From Victivallales bacterium (lineage in GTDB: Bacteria; Verrucomicrobiota; Lentisphaeria; Oligosphaerales; Lenti-02), in assembly GCA_018648945.1 (NCBI GenBank), contig JABGQJ010000097.1, positions 1 through 9,920 of the forward strand: DNA of 9,920 nucleotides, read 5' to 3'. Below the pieces are notes generated by a model, which made no database searches, was not told the origin of the DNA, and saw nothing but the letters and a program-made list of their open reading frames with translations. Shown here piece by piece: positions 6,501 through 9,920 of the stretch. The translations under genes were made by a program, and so were the position numbers. Within the stretch, counting starts at the first letter, position 1. Each line of letters begins with the position of its first letter.

Positions 6501-8240
6501 CGCGTGAATCTCGCCAGCAAGACGGGCACCGTCTACATGGCCGATGTCTACAGTGGTCCTGGGCTTGCTGGGGTACCGCGCGGCTTGGTCAAGTCCCTGC
6601 GCATCGGCTCCCACCATTACCGTTACGGTGGCAATGGCGACACCTACGCCTCCTCCTACGAAGGCGGCTGGGACGTCAAGCGCATTCTTGGCACGGTCCC
6701 AGTAGAAAAGGATGGCTCGGCCTTCTTCGATGTCCCCGCCAACACGCCCCTCTTCGTCCAGCCCCTGGACAAGGACGGCAAGGCGGTGCAGACCATGCGC
6801 TCGTGGTTCTCGGTCATGCCCGGTGAGACGCAGTCCTGTGTGGGCTGTCACGAAAAACAGAACCGCCTCGCCCCGCCCAAACTCAATCTGGCAGCGCGAA
6901 AGGCCCCGGAGAAGATCCGCCCCTGGCTGGGCCCCACCCGTGGCTTCGGCTTTGATCAGGACGTGCAGCCCGTGCTCGACCGGCGTTGTGTCGGGTGCCA
7001 TGGCGAGGGCAAGGGCATCGACCTGCGCGCCAAGCAGCTTCGCAAGGACTACAAGGGCCGCTACTCCCCGGCCTACCTGGCGTTGCATGGCTACGTTCGG
7101 CGCGCGGGCTACGAGTCCGATTACCATATGATGAAGCCCGCCGCCTACGCGGCCAACACCGCCTCGTTGGTGCAGATGTTGAAGAAGGGCCATCATGGGG
7201 TGAAACTCACCGACGAGGAGTGGCAGCGGCTCTACACCTGGATCGACTTCAACATCCCCTACGCCCCCACGTGGCGCCAGAGCCATCAGCCGCCCGCCGA
7301 CGAACAGGTCGCCCGTCGCGCCAAGTACAAACGTCTCTACGCCAACCTCGACGACCGCGACGAGGACATCCGTCCCGCGCCTCCCGTCGCCACCTTCCAG
7401 CGACCGACCGGCGCCATGTCCAAGGGGCAAACCGCCACCGCCGATGGCTGGCCCTGGACCTCCGAGGTCGCCAAGCAGCGGCAGAAGGCGTTAGCCAAGG
7501 AGGAGCTCGTCTTGGATCTCGGCGACGGCGTGTCTATGCCCCTCGTGCCGGTCCCCGCCGGGCAGTTCGTGATGGGCGATGCCAGGGGCTACCCCGACGA
7601 GTCCCGGGAGCGGGCAGTCACCGTCAGCGACTGGTTCTATCTCGCCAAGTTCGAGGTCACCAACGAGCAGTATGCCCGCTTCGACCCCGAGCACGATAGC
7701 GGCTACATCGACGGTCGCGGCAAGGACCGCACCACCCGCGGTTACGCGATCAACGCCCCCCAACAGCCCGTGGTCCGCATCTCCTGGGCCCGCGCCCGCA
7801 AGTTCTGCGACTGGCTCTCGGCCAGAACCGGTCGCACGGTTGATCTACCCAGCGAGGAAGAGTGGGAATACGCCTGCCGTGCCGGCACGAACACCCAGTG
7901 GTCCTTCGGCCAGTACAACCCGAAGAACGTGACCATGAACATTGCCGACGAGCGCATCCGCCGTTGGGGTTGGGGTCGGGTCGAGACTGGCTACAACGAC
8001 GGCACCAAGTTCACCGCCGAAGTTGGGCGCTACACCCCCAACGCCTGGGGTCTCCACGACCTCCATGGCAACGTCGCCGAATGGACCCGCTCCGATGCCG
8101 TTGACGCCGCAGGCCAGAAGGTCGTGCGTGGCGGCTCCTGGAACGACACCGCCCGCCACGCCCGTTCCGCCTCCCGTTGGCGCTACCCCGCCTGGCAGCC
8201 CGTCTACAACGTCGGCTTCCGCATCATCGTCCGCCCCTGA
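3600..8240 (+). CDS. Exported dihaem hydrazine-synthase-alpha-like protein fused to a C-terminal FGE-fold (SUMF1) domain
   Basis: This encodes 1546 residues with AGGAG 10 bases before the ATG. Order of parts: Sec signal peptide (about 1-20, cleavage near VTGA|PQ); a beta-rich domain (about 30-205); a second beta-rich domain starting GGWYVLGPV (272-280) and ending near 415; a mainly helical stretch (about 425-640); a TolB/PD40-like propeller (about 675-890) with KADGTGL, MNPDGTGQRR and ANPDGTGQ blades; then a haem region. Haem c sites are CVGCH 1080-1084, inside a PGETQSCVGCH context, and CVGCH 1130-1134, inside DRRCVGCHGEG. The segment KGHHGVKLTDEEWQRLYTWIDFNIPY (1197 on, 26 residues when run together) is typical of hydrazine synthase alpha-like proteins and may give the distal histidine. 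Residues about 1308-1546 are an FGE-sulfatase domain (PVPAGQFVMGD, NEQYARF, LPSEEEWEYACRAGT, GLHDLHGNVAEW, VVRGGSWND, NVGFRIIVRP). The catalytic cysteines of true FGE are absent. The protein should act outside the cytoplasmic membrane after haem attachment. Such homologues occur in many non-anammox PVC bacteria, so hydrazine synthesis should not be assumed; the reaction is unknown. Confidence 0.9.
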   Translation: MLPRPLVFALLTVTLAVTGAPQLETWPNNDAGFSTFTEVVEAGHPRNLLARKGVRAIGARAELADGETGERGGSGRVGISGQPSVFTYYLGVVKPIHRVGFFTFNVDARANQDYEVRFANNGANPGKQPTFPEAADLTVGDKVIGPDRGGCHSWFEGKDGKPLAKADWVQFRIWRTYNLKAGHAARTTQAQGWTAGIELEIHGAKDDIIRIDPAELARRKAMREALKAISRSPELIKKDNWWDSMVASREAVLAWETKIDRLLVAGSGVTFGGWYVLGPVKAGTPEAQKLAWTNRFDLKTSPIKGASWRPAPEIVDGESIDLVKTFSLKPGQVVFLARTAEVTGSFDRQKPYNLGVGLGDGMVRFPPYRSAKRCRGIAGPNQQTFDLQCGSGDYHVLVEAPVRADGSCPFWFMPQPATGKRNAGHANTRRSRRQGLFSRLRAEFPDALSQVQMDWEQWDETWLRFQRHGMSRRTYFLSDWTPGQPPEMLLGQYVDATARRIEQLREDLTVFEPAIREAVTPWLATFTKQNAPTTMLAARERYRALCAVQEAAKEARAIESAILAVADLRRTFGDDYAPGEAHAKALQASRLAMAAHWPALSADPNAALPTFLELRTKAQPARQKILLASPLLAFDKLLLVKGGPHFTSNWGGPNSLGGEIGYLSQPFTEGKWTAIHQGRVSDLDLNFDGSRILFSNGRQLSEVKADGTGLRAIASQDDPHVMHFDGCYLPNEQIMFVSTACEQAVPCTGGWHVGNMHVMNPDGTGQRRIAFDQDHDWNPCVLNNGRVLYTRWEYTDIPHYFTRLLFHANPDGTGQMEYYGSNSYWPNSMYWPRPIPGHPTMVSCIVSGHHGVGRMGELVLLDPAKGRHEAEGVVQRIPGRGRKVEPIIEDGLVSESWPRFAAPYPLAEPETNRGAGRYFLVNHKQWPWSPWQVCLVDAFDNVTPIITGAYGTPIPLRPRFRPPVIPPRVNLASKTGTVYMADVYSGPGLAGVPRGLVKSLRIGSHHYRYGGNGDTYASSYEGGWDVKRILGTVPVEKDGSAFFDVPANTPLFVQPLDKDGKAVQTMRSWFSVMPGETQSCVGCHEKQNRLAPPKLNLAARKAPEKIRPWLGPTRGFGFDQDVQPVLDRRCVGCHGEGKGIDLRAKQLRKDYKGRYSPAYLALHGYVRRAGYESDYHMMKPAAYAANTASLVQMLKKGHHGVKLTDEEWQRLYTWIDFNIPYAPTWRQSHQPPADEQVARRAKYKRLYANLDDRDEDIRPAPPVATFQRPTGAMSKGQTATADGWPWTSEVAKQRQKALAKEELVLDLGDGVSMPLVPVPAGQFVMGDARGYPDESRERAVTVSDWFYLAKFEVTNEQYARFDPEHDSGYIDGRGKDRTTRGYAINAPQQPVVRISWARARKFCDWLSARTGRTVDLPSEEEWEYACRAGTNTQWSFGQYNPKNVTMNIADERIRRWGWGRVETGYNDGTKFTAEVGRYTPNAWGLHDLHGNVAEWTRSDAVDAAGQKVVRGGSWNDTARHARSASRWRYPAWQPVYNVGFRIIVRP

Positions 8241-8280
8241 CCCGTCGGCTGGGATCTCTGGCAGATAGGGAGACAGTCAG

Positions 8281-8763
8281 ATGAAGTTTCTCGCGACTGC
8301 AGTTCTCTGTGTGTTGTTCGTTGGCTGCGACTACACCGTACCGCTGGTTGCCAAGCCGGAGATCAAGATCGACAAGACCGTGCTTGGGGTGTGGCAGGGG
8401 AGAGAGGAGAAGGAGCGGCTGCTGGTGCTGCCTCTGGGCGAGACGGAGTATCTGGTCTCTTACCCGTCGGGGGACAAGAACGCCCTGTTCGCCCGTGCCT
8501 GTCTTGGCAAGGTGGGTGAGCAGCAGATCATCCAGCTTCGTTGGTTCGGCACGGCGCAAGGCGAAGTGGTCGATGACGAGCGCGTGTACCAATACGTCAG
8601 CTTCTCGGTGGTCGAGGATACCCTCACGGTTCGCGTGCTCAACAGCACAGTGGTGCCGAAGAAGGCAGCGTCCACCGAGGAACTACGGCAGGCCATCGCC
8701 AAGGGGACAAAGAACCCCACCCTCTTCCACAAACCCAGGCGCTTCCAGCGCGTGAAGGACTGA
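8281..8763 (+). CDS. Predicted lipoprotein of unknown function
   Basis: This encodes 160 residues that I do not recognise. The N-terminus, MKFLATAVLCVLFVGC, is a short signal with a lipobox-like FVGC ending at Cys16. Phenylalanine at -3 is less usual than leucine, but the rest fits. Asp17 directly follows the cysteine; in E. coli that residue favours retention in the inner membrane, which may not hold here. The mature part contains a GVWQGREE start (36-43), then beta strands (ERLLVLPLGETEYLVSYP, QQIIQLRWFG, RVYQYVSFSVVEDTLTVRVLN) and a charged C-terminus. The layout resembles small single-barrel lipoproteins. AGGGAG lies 8 bases before the ATG. The gene begins 40 bases after the stop of the dihaem gene on the same strand with no terminator between, so co-transcription and a shared role are plausible. 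Confidence 0.85.
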   Translation: MKFLATAVLCVLFVGCDYTVPLVAKPEIKIDKTVLGVWQGREEKERLLVLPLGETEYLVSYPSGDKNALFARACLGKVGEQQIIQLRWFGTAQGEVVDDERVYQYVSFSVVEDTLTVRVLNSTVVPKKAASTEELRQAIAKGTKNPTLFHKPRRFQRVKD

Positions 8764-8773
8764 TGCGGGCGCT

Positions 8774-8787
8774 CCGCCGATTGGCGG
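8774..8787 (+). terminator. Short GC hairpin, possible weak terminator
   Basis: CCGCC and GGCGG are perfectly complementary around a GATT loop, starting 10 bases after the lipoprotein stop codon. The stem has only five strong pairs and no T-run follows, so termination here would be weak or factor-dependent. It could equally be chance in GC-rich DNA. Confidence 0.25.
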
Positions 8788-8873
8788 GCTGGCGTCTGGC
8801 GTTGCCGGGATTACTCTATCGAGCCATACGGGGTCCCGCACCGACGGGGCCGGGCTCTGCGTAGGATGGTCCC

Positions 8874-8878
8874 AGGAG
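8874..8878 (+). promoter_or_regulatory. Ribosome binding site of the polysaccharide deacetylase gene
   Basis: AGGAG sits 6 bases before the ATG at 8885. It fixes the start of the partial gene, which otherwise has no upstream coding similarity. Confidence 0.65.
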
Positions 8879-8884
8879 AACGAT

Positions 8885-9920
8885 ATGACACAACGCATCG
8901 CGTTGGCGACAGTGGTCCTTGGCTGGGGAATGATGGCGATGGCACAGGATGGGGCAAAGCTCGCGTACGGCAGCACGGAGACCTACCGGCAGACCGTAGT
9001 CGTTGAGGCCGCTGGTGCCTTGTCGGAGCCGACGCTGGCCCCAGTCTACAATGGCCACAAGTGGGGGCTCTCCACCCGTTGGGACGACAGCAACCCCAAC
9101 GCGCTGAACATCCGCCGCAAGATGCTGGAGAACGGCATCAAGGGGACCTTCTACCTCAATTCCCGCAGGCCCGCCAAGCCCGAGGGCTCGCTGGCCCGGA
9201 AGCTCTCCGAGGGCGGCCAATGCTCCGTCGGCGGGCACAGCGTGTCCCATCCCAAGCTTCCGGAACTGCCCGCCAACGACGTGTTCTACCAGCTCATGGC
9301 CAACCGCATTGAGTTGGAGCGCTTGACCGACACACCCATGAACTCCCTGGCCTTCCCCTACGGCCAGTACCAGGCCAGGGATCGGCCCGAAGTGATCCAG
9401 GGGGTGACCGAGGCGGTTCTGCGCACGGGCTACCTCCACTCCGTCTATTCGAACTTCGTGACGAACAACCCATTCATGCCCAAAGGCGTCGTCTCCACCG
9501 GTCTGCAGGTCGTCCCCGGCGACCGCCAGGTCAATGCCGAGAAGTTTTGGGCCAACATGGACAAGTTCCGCAAGTGGGGAAAGAACTACCGCAAGAAGTC
9601 GGACTGCATCTTCCTGGGCGTCCACCCCTGGCAGAAAGGGCCGGAACTGGAGAAGCTGGGTGAGTTGATGGGCAAGCTGCGCGACTGGGACGATTTCTGG
9701 CACTGCACCCAGACCGAATGGACTGCCTACAACAAGCAGCGGCATGACACGAAGGTGAAGACCCGGAAGCCCGGCACCTACGAATTGGCGCGCCCCGCCG
9801 CCTTCGACCTCGGCAATGACATCCCGCTGACCCTCGTCTTCGCTTCCGCAACCGTCCGTTCGGCCAAGGTCGATGGCGTGGCCTGCAAGCTGCGGCAAGT
9901 CGATGGCAAGACCTACATCA
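8885..9920 (+). CDS. Secreted NodB-type polysaccharide deacetylase, C-terminus cut by window edge
   Basis: The frame is open from the ATG at 8885 to the window end: 345 complete codons, no stop. Residues 1-20 (MTQRIALATVVLGWGMMAMA, then QDG) form a Sec signal peptide with an AMA cleavage motif. The catalytic fold shows the NodB order. Motif 1 is STRWDDSN (63-70), with Asp67 and Asp68 in place of the usual F-D-D. Motif 2 is GGHSVSH (116-122), whose His118 and His122 should bind the metal. Motif 3 is FPYG (157-160). Motif 5 is probably LGVHPW (244-249) with His247. These enzymes are metal-dependent and remove acetyl groups from sugars such as N-acetylglucosamine; the polymer attacked here is not known. 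From about residue 297 a beta-rich segment begins (GTYELARPAAF, IPLTLVFASATVRSAKVDG), probably an accessory domain that continues past the edge. AGGAG lies 6 bases before the ATG. It may belong to the same operon as the lipoprotein gene, 121 bases upstream. Confidence 0.92.
   Translation, partial: MTQRIALATVVLGWGMMAMAQDGAKLAYGSTETYRQTVVVEAAGALSEPTLAPVYNGHKWGLSTRWDDSNPNALNIRRKMLENGIKGTFYLNSRRPAKPEGSLARKLSEGGQCSVGGHSVSHPKLPELPANDVFYQLMANRIELERLTDTPMNSLAFPYGQYQARDRPEVIQGVTEAVLRTGYLHSVYSNFVTNNPFMPKGVVSTGLQVVPGDRQVNAEKFWANMDKFRKWGKNYRKKSDCIFLGVHPWQKGPELEKLGELMGKLRDWDDFWHCTQTEWTAYNKQRHDTKVKTRKPGTYELARPAAFDLGNDIPLTLVFASATVRSAKVDGVACKLRQVDGKTYI

Noticed and set aside
5370..7430. Minus-strand open frame of 686 codons inside the large dihaem gene
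   Set aside because: Its low-complexity composition, rich in Gly, Ala, Val and His, is the usual shadow of a GC-rich third position. The plus strand has strong domain and haem motifs throughout.
3600..8240. Calling the large gene a true hydrazine synthase alpha subunit of anammox
   Set aside because: There are no beta/gamma subunits or other anammox genes, the first haem context differs, an FGE domain is fused on, and homologues are known in many bacteria without anammox.
8816..9898. Minus-strand open frame of 360 codons at the right end
   Set aside because: It is antisense to the polysaccharide deacetylase, which has a signal peptide, a ribosome site and the NodB motifs. The minus frame has none.

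Overview
This is a high-GC bacterial window with clear Shine-Dalgarno sites. It carries seven genes: three on the minus strand (positions 1-2851), then, across a 196-base divergent intergenic region, four on the plus strand (3048 to the window end). Three things suggest a Planctomycetes/Lentisphaerae/Kiritimatiellota (PVC-like) bacterium or a similar environmental lineage: a very large secreted protein related to the hydrazine synthase alpha subunit fused to a formylglycine-generating-enzyme (FGE) fold, an orphan uroporphyrinogen-decarboxylase-like protein, and a stand-alone FHA protein. That assignment is an inference from gene content, since no rRNA or other marker is present.

Left part, minus strand. 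A URO-D/MtaA-superfamily protein runs off the left edge (1-1032, C-terminus missing). Upstream of it lies a small secreted protein of the DUF1579/lipocalin-like type (1241-1750) with its own apparent promoter. Further upstream is a complete two-domain BirA (1856-2851), the biotin-protein ligase with an N-terminal winged helix that can repress transcription.

Right part, plus strand. A 154-residue FHA-domain protein (3048-3512) is transcribed divergently from birA. Next comes the main gene of the window, a 1546-residue exported protein (3600-8240). It has an N-terminal beta domain, a second beta domain, a helical stretch, a TolB/PD40-like propeller, a C-terminal region with two CxxCH haem c motifs and a terminal FGE-sulfatase (SUMF1) domain. 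Forty bases downstream is a 160-residue predicted lipoprotein (8281-8763), probably co-transcribed with it. After a further 121 bases starts a secreted NodB-type polysaccharide deacetylase (8885 onward), which runs off the right edge.

Functionally, the right part looks like an envelope or periplasmic set: a dihaem protein, a lipoprotein and a carbohydrate deacetylase, all with export signals. The substrate and reaction of the dihaem protein are not known. The window shows no RNA genes, mobile elements, CRISPR arrays or large repeats. The many long overlapping open frames are shadows caused by GC-rich third codon positions.
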